From Levilactobacillus andaensis (GTDB lineage: Bacteria; Bacillota; Bacilli; Lactobacillales; Lactobacillaceae): a stretch of 39,012 nucleotides of DNA. The translations under genes were made by a program, and so were the position numbers. The DNA is taken from assembly GCF_016861695.1 (NCBI RefSeq), contig NZ_BOLP01000001.1:1-39012 (forward strand). Reading direction: 5' to 3'. Under the pieces are notes generated by a model, which did not search any database, was not told where the DNA came from, and worked only from the letters and a program-made list of their open reading frames with translations. Shown in pieces: positions 7,931 through 15,925 of this stretch (its first letter is position 1; every line of letters begins with the position of its first letter).

Positions 7931-7988
7931 AACGAAGGCGCCGGTACTGTCTGATTTTCAGACAATATCGACGTCTTCGTTTGTTTAA
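7931..7988. terminator. Shared terminator between convergent genes
   Basis: AAACGAAGGCG pairs with CGTCTTCGTTT around an inner TGTCTGA / TCAGACA hairpin. T-rich flanks on both strands let it end both the XRE gene and the reductase gene. Confidence 0.8.
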
Positions 7989-8014
7989 CTGGCCACCTGA
8001 GACCAGCCTACAGG

Positions 8015-8998
8015 TTACCAGCGGTATTGAACTGGATTCTTAATGTACTTATCGTAAACGTCACGGACAACGGCCATTTGGTCCGCCGTAAAGGCTGGCA
8101 ATTCAGCCGCCGCAACGTTACGGGTGATCTGTTCCGGTTTAGAAGCACCAGGAATCACCGTGCTAACGGCATCGGCCATCAGAATGTAACGTAAAGCCAT
8201 CTGCGCCAACTGATTGCCGGCACCTAGCCGTTCCTTCAGCTCATCGGCTGCCTTGACCCCGGTCGCGTAATCCACACCCGAGAAGGTCTCCCCTTGGTCA
8301 AAGGCCTCACCGTGACGGTTGAACGTCCGGTGGTCTTCCTTACCAAACGTGGTGTCCAGCGTGTACTTTCCGCTCAACAAGCCACTAGCCAACGGTACCC
8401 GGGCGATGATACCCACGTTATGGTCCTTAGCCATCTTAAAAAAGTTATCGGCTGGCCGTAACCGGAACATGTTGTAAATAATTTCAACGGCCGAAATATC
8501 GTAGTCTAATGCCTTCATGGCTTCCTCGACCCGTTCAACACTAACGCCGTAATTCTTGATCTTGCCCTCTTTTTTCAATTGGTCAAGCGTAAAGAAAACT
8601 TCTGGCGTGTAGTAAACGGGAGTTGGTGGACAATGTAATAACACGTTGTCCAATGCGTCAATGTCCAAGTTAGTCAGGCTCTCTTCAACGAATTTCGTTA
8701 AGTTTTCAGCCGTGTAGCCACTGGCAACGTGCGGATCCAGCTTCCGGCCAATTTTAGTCGAAACGAACACCTTGTCTTGCTTGCCCTTAATGAACTTGGC
8801 TAAGGCCCGTTCACTGTGACCATCTTGATAAATATCGGCCGTATCGAAGAAGTTGACCCCTGCATCGTAAGCCGCAGCCAACGTGTTTTGCGCATCGTTC
8901 TCATCGAAGGGATCGCCCCACTTCGAGCCAAGTTGCCACGTTCCTAAGGAAACTTCACTAATATTAAATCCTGTTTTACCTAATACCCGGTAATCCAT
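8015..8998 (-). CDS. Aldo/keto reductase
   Basis: A 327-residue NADPH-dependent oxidoreductase with the (beta/alpha)8 fold. The catalytic tetrad is visible: Asp52 and Tyr57 (NFFDTADIY), Lys82 (STKIG) and His122 (LLHCP). The C-terminal cofactor-binding part reads STVIPGASKPEQITRN. Full length for the family and cytoplasmic. It most resembles the group annotated as general stress or YhdN-like reductases that reduce aldehydes and quinones; the natural substrate cannot be read from sequence. It is monocistronic, convergent with the XRE gene. The ATG follows AAAGTGAGGAC, a modest ribosome site. Confidence 0.94.
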   Translation of the reverse strand: MDYRVLGKTGFNISEVSLGTWQLGSKWGDPFDENDAQNTLAAAYDAGVNFFDTADIYQDGHSERALAKFIKGKQDKVFVSTKIGRKLDPHVASGYTAENLTKFVEESLTNLDIDALDNVLLHCPPTPVYYTPEVFFTLDQLKKEGKIKNYGVSVERVEEAMKALDYDISAVEIIYNMFRLRPADNFFKMAKDHNVGIIARVPLASGLLSGKYTLDTTFGKEDHRTFNRHGEAFDQGETFSGVDYATGVKAADELKERLGAGNQLAQMALRYILMADAVSTVIPGASKPEQITRNVAAAELPAFTADQMAVVRDVYDKYIKNPVQYRW

Positions 8999-9204
8999 GT
9001 TAAGTCCTCACTTTCAGCCGTCTCGATTGACGTTCTCCCACCTATTCTGCCGGTTTTTAGCGAGGCCGTCAACGATTTCAAACAATCTTGGCAACGAAAT
9101 ATTTACCATTTTTTCATAAAAGGACTACCATGAAAGTTGAAGCCGGTGGCACATGCCAAAAACAGATACCGCTGACCCCAATTTTTTATTGGAGGTAATT
9201 GGTT

Positions 9205-9420
9205 ATGGCTGTTGTATTTAAGACTGCTTTATTGGATGAAATTATGAAGGATGTATTCGACTGGTCCGATCAGGATATGCCTGTTCGCGACGCATTATGG
9301 GATCATTTTATGGAATCCAATGGTCACAACACCGATGAATCTGAAGCTTCTATGAAGGAAATCGATGCTAAGTCTGACGATGAAGTTCGGGCTTACGTTG
9401 AAGAAAACCTCAAGAAGTAA
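9205..9420 (+). CDS. Small acidic hypothetical protein, 71 aa
   Basis: A short, strongly acidic, soluble protein with helical character (DEIMKDVFDWSDQDMPVRD .. SDDEVRAYVEENLKK). I do not recognise the family. It is real rather than a chance frame: GGAGG sits 9 bases before the ATG, coding ends at a perfect terminator, and its GAA/GAT-rich codons and low complexity differ from noncoding flanks. A TTG six bases upstream gives an alternative start with worse spacing. It is monocistronic between the reductase and the phosphatase; its size and charge suggest a highly expressed small cytoplasmic protein. Confidence 0.82.
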   Translation: MAVVFKTALLDEIMKDVFDWSDQDMPVRDALWDHFMESNGHNTDESEASMKEIDAKSDDEVRAYVEENLKK

Positions 9421-9436
9421 CCGGCTGTTTCAACCT

Positions 9437-9474
9437 AAAAAAGAGCTTGGGATTAATTCCCAGGCTCTTTTTTC
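9437..9474 (+). terminator. Terminator of the small acidic gene
   Basis: AAAAAAGAGCTTGGGA and TCCCAGGCTCTTTTTT form a near-perfect stem with A- and T-runs, active in both directions; it also follows the phosphatase gene on the other strand. Confidence 0.9.
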
Positions 9475-9479
9475 AACTT

Positions 9480-10103
9480 CTAAATTAATTTTGGGGTGAC
9501 CCCATAGGCCGTCAAATACCGTTGTCCCGTCGCGGGATCGATCATCATCTGGGTCACACTAGTATTCGCCGGTTCCGGCAACGCTGTGGTCGCCGGGGCA
9601 CCGAGCATCAGCAGGGCCGTGGCCTTAATGGTGAGACCATGGCTGACGACCAAGATATGGTCGTTTGGATGGTCAACCACTTCTTCGGCCAACCACTGCC
9701 CGACCCGCCGTTGAATGGCCAAGTAGGACTCTCCACCAACCGTACTCAGCACATCTGGCAAGGCTTCGCCAGTAACCGCATCGAAATCTTGCGGCCGCTG
9801 CTCACGCAAACCCACGAAGTTTTCACCGGTCCATTCGCCATAGGCCGCTTCCATCAGCCGGTCATCGAACTGTGGCGTTAACGGCAAGACCTCAGTCAGT
9901 GCAGCCGTCGTTTGGCGGGCACGGTGAAGCGGACTGCTGACGATTTGATCATACGACCGTCCACGCAACCACTGCGCGACCCGCTCTGCTTGTTGAAGCC
10001 CAGTTACCGTTAAATGTGTGACGGCACTATCTAGCTGTCCTTGCATCACCTGGTCGACATTTGCCTGCGTTTGGCCGTGTCGTACCCAATCAAAAGTCGT
10101 CAT
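9480..10103 (-). CDS. Histidine phosphatase family protein
   Basis: A 207-residue member of the phosphoglycerate-mutase-like histidine phosphatase superfamily. The phosphohistidine motif VRHGQT (7-12) and the second catalytic His in VVSHGLTIK are intact, with SSPLHRARQT and the acidic MEAAYGEWTG segment in between. The length fits broad-specificity phosphatases of the PhoE/GpmB type rather than a glycolytic mutase, so the substrate is open. It has AGGAAG before the ATG. It starts 11 bases after the stop of the DMT transporter gene and is cotranscribed with it. Confidence 0.92.
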   Translation of the reverse strand: MTTFDWVRHGQTQANVDQVMQGQLDSAVTHLTVTGLQQAERVAQWLRGRSYDQIVSSPLHRARQTTAALTEVLPLTPQFDDRLMEAAYGEWTGENFVGLREQRPQDFDAVTGEALPDVLSTVGGESYLAIQRRVGQWLAEEVVDHPNDHILVVSHGLTIKATALLMLGAPATTALPEPANTSVTQMMIDPATGQRYLTAYGVTPKLI

Positions 10104-10114
10104 ATTGTCACTTC

Positions 10115-11056
10115 CTATTGTTTCTCAAATTGCGTTTCGATTTTTCGGCGACCTTGTTGTAACAGGTAAATGGCCACAATGACCAACACCGACCCAATCA
10201 CTTCTGCAATTGAAATTTTCAAACTTAAAAATAGAATCGATAAAATAAAGGTGACCACCGGCTGCGTGGCATCGACGATACTGATCACGTCGGACGGCGC
10301 AAAGTGGCTACTGTAGAGCAGTAACGAGAATGGCAGAATCGTTCCGACGATGATCACCGTCGACATGGACCCAATCAGCGTCCCCGTAATCGGTGGCATA
10401 TTCATAAAGACAGGGTGGTAGAGGTTAAAGACGACCCCTGCAATAAACGTTCCCCAGCCTAACACCGTGATGGGGGCGTGACCATAATCGCGAACCAATG
10501 GCCGCGGCAACACCACGTAGCAGGCCGCCGTAATCCCGGAACCAATTCCCCAAAGTAAGGAATCCAACGGAATGGCGAGTTGTTCGATATTTCCCCGCGT
10601 GATGGCGAGGACGACCCCAATCAGTGCCACCCCAAAGGCAATTAAATCACTCCGTAATGGCCGCTCATGTTTAAATAATAGACTTCCTAGAACAATAAAT
10701 AAAGGACTCAGGTACTGAAGAATGGTCGCAGACGCCGCGTTTCCGCTCTGAACCGCAATGTAAAAGGTCAGTAAATTAGCACCCAACCCGATGAGCGCGT
10801 AGGCGACGATCCAAAAGATCTCCCGCCAACTATGAAAAACGGCGAACGTTTTCTTACCGTACAAAATAAAACTGATGATCAGTAAAATAACACCAGCACC
10901 CATCGTTCTGGCAGATAAAAACCAGCTGGTGGGAATGGCCTGTCCCTGCGAAATAAACTGCAAAACCGTTCCGGAAACGCCAAACATGGCCGACGCAACG
11001 GTGGCCCAAAAGATACCCTTCATGACGTTTTCCGTCGGTGCCCCAATATTCTTCAA
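10115..11056 (-). CDS. DMT-superfamily (EamA) transporter
   Basis: A 313-residue integral membrane protein with ten predicted helices arranged as two EamA repeats (about 15-145 and 160-300). Such carriers export amino acids, nucleobases or other metabolites; the substrate cannot be inferred. The frame begins with TTG at 11054-11056 preceded by AAAGGA at 11 bases; an ATG at 11021-11023 (MKGIFWATVASAMFG) is a plausible alternative because the first helix starts there. A perfect inverted repeat CATACCG-N7-CGGTATG ends about 25 bases before the TTG and could be an operator. It is cotranscribed with the histidine phosphatase gene. Confidence 0.9.
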   Translation of the reverse strand: MKNIGAPTENVMKGIFWATVASAMFGVSGTVLQFISQGQAIPTSWFLSARTMGAGVILLIISFILYGKKTFAVFHSWREIFWIVAYALIGLGANLLTFYIAVQSGNAASATILQYLSPLFIVLGSLLFKHERPLRSDLIAFGVALIGVVLAITRGNIEQLAIPLDSLLWGIGSGITAACYVVLPRPLVRDYGHAPITVLGWGTFIAGVVFNLYHPVFMNMPPITGTLIGSMSTVIIVGTILPFSLLLYSSHFAPSDVISIVDATQPVVTFILSILFLSLKISIAEVIGSVLVIVAIYLLQQGRRKIETQFEKQ

Positions 11057-11079
11057 AACTCGATAAATCCTTTCTCTCC

Positions 11080-11100
11080 CATACCGACAGTGACGGTATG
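11080..11100. promoter_or_regulatory. Inverted repeat, candidate operator of the DMT unit
   Basis: CATACCG and CGGTATG flank a 7-base spacer, a perfect 7-bp dyad. It lies just upstream of the DMT transporter ribosome site, where a bound repressor or an mRNA hairpin would affect expression. The binding protein is unknown. Confidence 0.45.
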
Positions 11101-11562
11101 CATCTTAAATTTAATTGCCGCAATTGTGTACGCTGGACGCACTCCGGCTCAGATTGGTACGCCTTCATGACAAACGTTAAATCTTAACATGCTATCTGGT
11201 GATTGAACCCATGCATACAGGCATAACTTTCTATAACTGTAAAACTTCCACTCATGCTAGATAAAACACTCGACTAACTAATCTACCATCAGCAAGGCCA
11301 TCCAATTTAGATAGTCCATAATTTTTCTATTTTACCGGACGACCATTAGAATTTAACGGTAAAATGTCTAAAATCCAAAATTTTTTAGTATCACATTTAA
11401 ACGGCTAAGACTCCCATCTGGTTAGCCCATTTTTCTGTTTAGCCGATTAGACATCTCTTCATCACAAATGGGAGCAACCGCTTGGGCTGCTCCCATTTTC
11501 ACTTCATCTCTATTGAGTATAGCCGTCCGGTGGAAACTCGTAAACCCATCCACCTTACAAAT

Positions 11563-11600
11563 AAAATAGTGACCGCAACCCATGGGTCACAATCACTATT
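11563..11600 (-). terminator. Terminator of the met transporter operon
   Basis: AAAATAGTG and CACTATTTT close a hairpin with an inner TGACCCATGGGT-like stem. It lies about 120 bases after the metI stop, and the minus-strand exit is T-rich. Confidence 0.6.
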
Positions 11601-11718
11601 TTACAATTACTCGAAATCAATGGTCACCTCACCAAGACCAATTCAGCCTGGAAGGCGACTCGAATTAGCATTATTGTGGCAAAACCCAATCTTAGCCGGA
11701 GGCGGCAACCGAACTAAT

Positions 11719-12402
11719 TTAAGCCGTATGATCAACTCGACGGGCCAACCAGTCACCCACCAATTGAATGATGAAGACGATGACTAAGATGATCAGCATA
11801 GCGAGGAAGATGACGTCCGTTTGGAACCGGTTGTACCCGATGTTGACGGCCAAGTTCCCTAAGCCCCCCCCACCGATGGCACCGGCCATGGCGGTCAAGT
11901 CAATCAGACTGATCAACGTTAGGACGGAAGAACGGATAATGTCCGCTAAACCTTCCTTGAGGTAAACCCGGAAGATAATCGCGATGGGACCAGAACCCAC
12001 CGATTCAGCGGCTTCAATCACCCCATGGTCAACTTCGGCCAGGGCATTTTGAATCTGCCGCGCATAAAACGGTGCGGAGCCGATGACCAACGGCACGATG
12101 GCCGCGGTCGTCCCAATCGCCGTCCCCACGATGATTCGCGTCACTGGCGCAATGATTGCCAGCAAGATAACGAATGGAATCGACCGGAACAGGTTGACGA
12201 ACTTATCTAGAATGTTATACACGATTCGGTTTTCCAGGATGCCTCCGGGCTGGGTCACAATTAACCCAATCCCAATCGCCATTCCCAGAATCCCGGCAAT
12301 AATTGCGGTGATGGCCGTCATGTACAGCGTCTCACCCGTTGCTTGGATGAAGTCGCTCTTCATCGTCACTGCGTTTGGAAAATACTTTGCGAACCAACCC
12401 AA
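11719..12402 (-). CDS. metI: Methionine ABC transporter permease
   Basis: A 227-residue membrane permease of the MetI type. It has five or six predicted helices and the EAA loop that contacts the ATPase (ALAEVDHGVIEAAESVGSGPIAIIFRVYL, split here as ALAEVDHGVIEAAES plus following Gly). It forms the channel of the D/L-methionine importer with MetN and MetQ. Translation begins at TTG one base after the metN stop; GGGGGTGG within the end of metN provides the ribosome site, so the two genes are translationally coupled. It is the last gene of the T-box-controlled operon. Confidence 0.95.
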   Translation of the reverse strand: MGWFAKYFPNAVTMKSDFIQATGETLYMTAITAIIAGILGMAIGIGLIVTQPGGILENRIVYNILDKFVNLFRSIPFVILLAIIAPVTRIIVGTAIGTTAAIVPLVIGSAPFYARQIQNALAEVDHGVIEAAESVGSGPIAIIFRVYLKEGLADIIRSSVLTLISLIDLTAMAGAIGGGGLGNLAVNIGYNRFQTDVIFLAMLIILVIVFIIQLVGDWLARRVDHTA

Positions 12403-12403
12403 C

Positions 12404-13477
12404 TTAGGCCACCCCCGGTTTCTTTGGTTTTAAATGCGTAATGGTAATCCCGGCGTCCTGACAGTATTGCCAAGCCGCTTTCAGCTTGTCGGGTTCCCCA
12501 GTCATGACGACGATCAGGTTTCCCAACGGCGTGTCTTGTAAAATCTCAACGTTCCCATATAAGATGTTGGACACCACTTCATACCGCTTGTACAACTCGG
12601 TGATCAGCGGCGCATCAGTCGTTGCCCCCACATACTGGAGCTGGACTAATTGATGATGATCGTCCAGACCCAACGTGCTGGCCTGACGATAGATCTTTTC
12701 CAACGCCTGATTGATCTGCGTTGCGGTGTTGATGAAGTCCTTGGTCAGCGGTTGCTTAGGCTGACTGAAAATGGTCACCAGGTCGCCACGTTCGATGATC
12801 TCGCCATCTTCCATGACGGCCACCTTGTTGCAGATTTCCTTGACGGCTTCCATTTCGTGGGTGATCAAGACCACCGTTAAGCCCAACTCCTTGTTCAGCC
12901 GTTTCAGTAATTCCAAAATAGCTGACGTCGTCTTCGGGTCCAACGCACTCGTGGCTTCATCACTGATCAGGATTTCGGGGTCATTGGCCAGCGCCCGCGC
13001 AATGGCGACCCGTTGCTTTTGCCCACCGGATAGTTGTGCCGGGTAATCCGTCGCCTTTTCCGTCAACCCAACCAGGTCGAGTAAATGGGCCACTTTTTCC
13101 TTCCGTTCGGTCCGTGACAACTTGCCACCCTTTAAAGGATAGTCGACGTTGTCCGCAATCGTCCGGGAATTCATCAGGTTAAAGTGTTGAAAGATCATGC
13201 CAATCTTGGTCCGCGCTTCCCGTAGATCATGGGAGTTCAGTGCCAAAATGTCTTGACCGTTCACGTCGACGCTACCGGCAGTTGGCTTCTGGAGCCGATT
13301 GATTACTCGCACGAGCGTACTTTTCCCCGCTCCGGAATAGCCGACGACGCCGTAGATGTCACCCCGGTTGACCGTCAACGAAACCTTTTTAACGGCTTCA
13401 ACGGTTTGCCCCTTATTATGGAAGGTTACGTCGATATCTTTTAATTGAATAATCGCTTCGTTAGTCACTAACTTCAT
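12404..13477 (-). CDS. metN: Methionine ABC transporter ATP-binding protein
   Basis: A 357-residue ATPase. Walker [10 protein letters not shown] (46-54), signature LSGGQKQR (149-156), Walker [13 protein letters not shown] (169-180) and the switch His in LITHEM are all intact. The last ~80 residues form the NIL domain, which binds methionine and inhibits transport when the cell is replete. It sits 31 bases after metQ and one base before metI. The ATG at 13475-13477 follows AGGAGA with almost no spacing; the GTG at codon 4 (13466-13468) has better spacing and may be the real start. Confidence 0.96.
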   Translation of the reverse strand: MKLVTNEAIIQLKDIDVTFHNKGQTVEAVKKVSLTVNRGDIYGVVGYSGAGKSTLVRVINRLQKPTAGSVDVNGQDILALNSHDLREARTKIGMIFQHFNLMNSRTIADNVDYPLKGGKLSRTERKEKVAHLLDLVGLTEKATDYPAQLSGGQKQRVAIARALANDPEILISDEATSALDPKTTSAILELLKRLNKELGLTVVLITHEMEAVKEICNKVAVMEDGEIIERGDLVTIFSQPKQPLTKDFINTATQINQALEKIYRQASTLGLDDHHQLVQLQYVGATTDAPLITELYKRYEVVSNILYGNVEILQDTPLGNLIVVMTGEPDKLKAAWQYCQDAGITITHLKPKKPGVA

Positions 13478-13508
13478 TCTCCTTACTCGCCAATGCCGGC
13501 AAATTCGT

Positions 13509-14333
13509 TTACTTTAATTTCAAGTTCCAAGCCGGAATGGACAAGCCATCGTAAGCTTTTTGAATGTTCTTCTTGGTTGCTTCGGTCTGGTAAGCCTTGA
13601 TGATCTTCTTGAAGACGGCCTTGTTCTTGTCAGACTTGTTGACAGCTAAGATGTTGATGTATGGCTTGGAAGCCTTGTTGACCTTTTCTTGGAACAGAGC
13701 CTTCTTAGCGTTCAGCTTAGCACTAGCAGCAAATTCGTTGTTGATGACCGCTGCGGTTGCGTCAGATAACGAACGAGGTGTTTGTGCGGCATCCAATGGC
13801 GTAATCTTCAAGTTCAGCTTGTTTTGCGTGATGTTCTTTGGTGTTGGCAACGTGACCTTAGGATCGACCTTGATCAAGCCAGCGGATTCCAGCAAATGTA
13901 AGGCCCGGCCTTCGTTCGTGGAGTCGTTAGGAATGGTGATCTGGTCACCCTTCTTGATTTGAGAAACCTTGGTGATCTTCTTGGAGTACAAACGCAATGG
14001 GGCTAAGTAAGTGTTGGCAATGCCGACCAGATTAGACTTGTGGGCCTTGTTCCAAGCATCCAGGAAGTAGGTGTGTTGGAACGAGTTCATGTCGATTTCG
14101 TGGTTAGAGAGAGCCGCGTTTGGTTGGTTGTAGTCGGTAAACGTCGTCAATTTGATGGTGATGTTTTCCTTGGCCAACTTCTTTTGAATTGGTTTCCAGA
14201 TTTCTTCATCGGTACCCATGATACCAACCTTAACCGTGGTATTCTTGGAAGCAGACTTGCCACAACCAGCAACGATCAACAATGGAATCAACAATAATAA
14301 GAGCCAGCTAAAATGTTTAAATGATTTCTTCAT
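13509..14333 (-). CDS. metQ: Methionine-binding lipoprotein, NlpA/MetQ family
   Basis: A 274-residue solute-binding lipoprotein. The signal peptide has a Leu/Ile core and lipobox IVAGC (Cys24), so it is anchored outside the membrane. The family pattern is clear: [54 protein letters not shown] and a C-terminal [16 protein letters not shown]. It delivers methionine (D or L, and possibly short Met peptides) to MetNI. It is the first gene of the operon and lies directly behind the T-box leader, which points to methionine as the sensed amino acid. Confidence 0.96.
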   Translation of the reverse strand: MKKSFKHFSWLLLLLIPLLIVAGCGKSASKNTTVKVGIMGTDEEIWKPIQKKLAKENITIKLTTFTDYNQPNAALSNHEIDMNSFQHTYFLDAWNKAHKSNLVGIANTYLAPLRLYSKKITKVSQIKKGDQITIPNDSTNEGRALHLLESAGLIKVDPKVTLPTPKNITQNKLNLKITPLDAAQTPRSLSDATAAVINNEFAASAKLNAKKALFQEKVNKASKPYINILAVNKSDKNKAVFKKIIKAYQTEATKKNIQKAYDGLSIPAWNLKLK

Positions 14334-14407
14334 TCTTAAAAACCCCTTTGATATCCCTAATTTTTAAATCAATCCTCAACACGAAACGCCACAATTGAAA
14401 ACAGCGA

Positions 14408-14710
14408 CCAAAACAAAAAGTCCGCTCCTAAATTAATAGAAACGAACTTTGTCGTGGTACCATTCTAATTTAAGTTAGGCTAAAAAGATGCCCAGCTCCT
14501 CATTAACACTCGCCAGCTTACGCCTTAAAGTGCGTGCACGATAATGAGTGCCAGTCATCACCACCTCATCACTAGGACTTAGCAGTGCCAATTCATTTCA
14601 GGCCATCTTCACCCCGTCGTTGGTTACCCACTTGCAGCAAATCGTGGACTCTCTTTAAACCGGTAACGGTGGTTACTCTCCTGATCACATTGTTTTCAAT
14701 CGCTTAATTT
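14408..14710 (-). promoter_or_regulatory. T-box riboswitch (Met specifier) of metQNI
   Basis: Read on the minus strand, a GATCAGGAGAGTAA segment starts stem I, and a GAA-ATG-A specifier loop follows (ATG at 14594-14596), predicting tRNA-Met. The T-box core TGGTACCACG lies at 14453-14462 and a terminator (AAAGTTCG..CGGACTTT then T-rich) at 14408-14450. Uncharged tRNA-Met should stabilise the antiterminator and turn on the transporter when methionine is scarce. Confidence 0.9.
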
Positions 14711-14717
14711 ATCAGTA

Positions 14718-14746
14718 AGTCTAATGCAACTTTAATCCGGTGTCAA
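14718..14746 (-). promoter_or_regulatory. Promoter of the metQNI T-box transcript
   Basis: On the minus strand a perfect -35 TTGACA (14741-14746), 17-base spacer and -10 TAGACT (14718-14723) place the transcript start near 14711, just before stem I of the T-box. Confidence 0.75.
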
Positions 14747-14918
14747 GCAGGAATTGCTATAAATTATTTTATATTGAGCCCCGCCAAACTGGGATTTGAC
14801 CACTAGCGTAACAACTAAATCGGTTTCAGTCAAGCTGAATTTCTCACTTAAATTTCACATAATCTCTTTTGTCGACTGCAGAAATTAAAGGCTAGCCGTT
14901 CATTTTTGACCGGCCAGA

Positions 14919-15467
14919 TTATTCATCCAACACCTGTTCCTTCAAAATGCCTGCTGCCAGTAAGAACATGTGCGTGACCACGGGGCCGACGAACTTGAAG
15001 CCCCGGTGCTTGAGGTCCTTAGCGACCGCCGAGCCCAGTGTCGACTGATTGACCAGCTCATCACGAGTAACCGCCGGCAAGAGGAGCGGCGTGCCATTGA
15101 CAAAGACCCAGAGATAGTCCGCAAAACTGCCAAACTCCTGTTGGACCTGTAGAAGCGCCCGTGCATTTTGAATGGTAGCGCGAATTTTTCGGCCATTACG
15201 GATCATTGTCGGGTCATGGGCGATCCGGTCGCCATCAATTTCCAACTCAAAGCCGGCTACCCGTTGTGGGTCCATCCCCGCAAAGACGCGGCGGTACACG
15301 GGAATCTTACTAGCCGCCGCCTGCCAACTCAGGCCGACCTGAAAGACGCCGACCGTCAACAGCTCGAACAACACGTGGTCGTCATGGGTCGGCGTCCCAA
15401 AGTAAGCCTGATATTCCTGCACACCGTCCGTATCCCACTGACGCCCATCATCTGGTCCAATTGCCAT
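14919..15467 (-). CDS. Tag-like DNA glycosylase paralog lacking key residues
   Basis: A 182-residue protein of the 3-methyladenine glycosylase I family, as shown by LFELLTVG..QVGLSW (34-48), MIRNGRKIRATIQNA and KHRGFKFVGP. Compared with the canonical Tag of this window (27242-27811), the N-terminal Cys/His pair and C-terminal His/Cys pair of the zinc snap are absent, and the base-recognition Glu (E. coli Glu38) is Gly40. It may have a changed substrate, a non-catalytic role, or be decaying, though the frame is intact over full length. The ATG has AAGGA 11 bases upstream; in-frame extension is blocked by a stop. It is monocistronic. Confidence 0.85.
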   Translation of the reverse strand: MAIGPDDGRQWDTDGVQEYQAYFGTPTHDDHVLFELLTVGVFQVGLSWQAAASKIPVYRRVFAGMDPQRVAGFELEIDGDRIAHDPTMIRNGRKIRATIQNARALLQVQQEFGSFADYLWVFVNGTPLLLPAVTRDELVNQSTLGSAVAKDLKHRGFKFVGPVVTHMFLLAAGILKEQVLDE

Positions 15468-15525
15468 CCTTCGTCACGTCCTTCGCTACGTCTCCATCTA
15501 CTATAGCAAAGACCCGTGCCAAACA

Positions 15526-15573
15526 AAAGGACGGCCCCCACCGAGACTACTCGTGGCGAGGACCGTCCTGTTA
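15526..15573 (-). terminator. Strong hairpin terminator, minus strand
   Basis: AGGACGG and CCGTCCT close a long stem with an inner CCACCGAG / CTCGTGG hairpin, followed on the minus strand by TTTTGTTT. It separates the oppA unit at 15926 from the tag-like gene. Confidence 0.85.
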
Positions 15574-15925
15574 TGTTAGTGACGATTAAATTCAGAAATC
15601 ACTGCACGACACACATTGTCGGCCCCTTTGAATCTGCCCACGGGCCAGCAATGCGTCGAGTTTTAGGTATCGGGTCAAATTGAATCGACGTAAATCAGTT
15701 ACAGGTTCCGAACTAACTAAGTCAATATCTCATAAGACCACAATGTAAGCTGAGAGGTCGACAAATGGCGCGTCGTTCTGCTTAGTCGGCGTTTCTGGCC
15801 GGCTTAGCAGAAAACCAATCTTGAAGACTCGTGATCTTCGAGGCTTCAAGTTGCGTTCGCACCGTTCCAGCCCATATCTGCCGGCCGGTAAGGCGATGCT
15901 AACCAGTGCCCTATCCTATCACACA
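15574..15925. other. Spacer with a degenerate repeat remnant
   Basis: This 352-base stretch after the second oppA-like gene has no credible gene. Its right half (about 15740-15905) holds a partial match to the structured repeat, described separately. The left half is unique sequence without visible motifs. Confidence 0.55.
15740..15905 (+). repeat. Degenerate copy D of the structured repeat
   Basis: Two hairpins match the repeat family: TCTGC-TTAGTCGG..CCGGCTTA-GCAGA (about 15777-15812) and CTTGAAG..CTTCAAG (15820-15850). The inner TTAGTCGG/CCGGCTTA arms equal copy A while the outer arms are different but still paired. The terminal stem is not recognisable, and CCACAATGTAAGC just upstream looks like a reverse-oriented piece, so the copy seems rearranged. 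Confidence 0.5.

Larger units (their letters stand above)
11057..11718. other. Gene-free spacer between the DMT gene and metI
   Basis: This 662-base stretch holds no convincing gene. It contains two inverted repeats sharing TACCG/CGGTA arms (11080-11100 and 11329-11365), a GGCTAA..TTAGCC hairpin around 11403-11427, a GGGAGCA..TGCTCCC hairpin near 11470-11496, and the met operon terminator at 11563-11600. The rest is AT-rich sequence. Confidence 0.6.
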
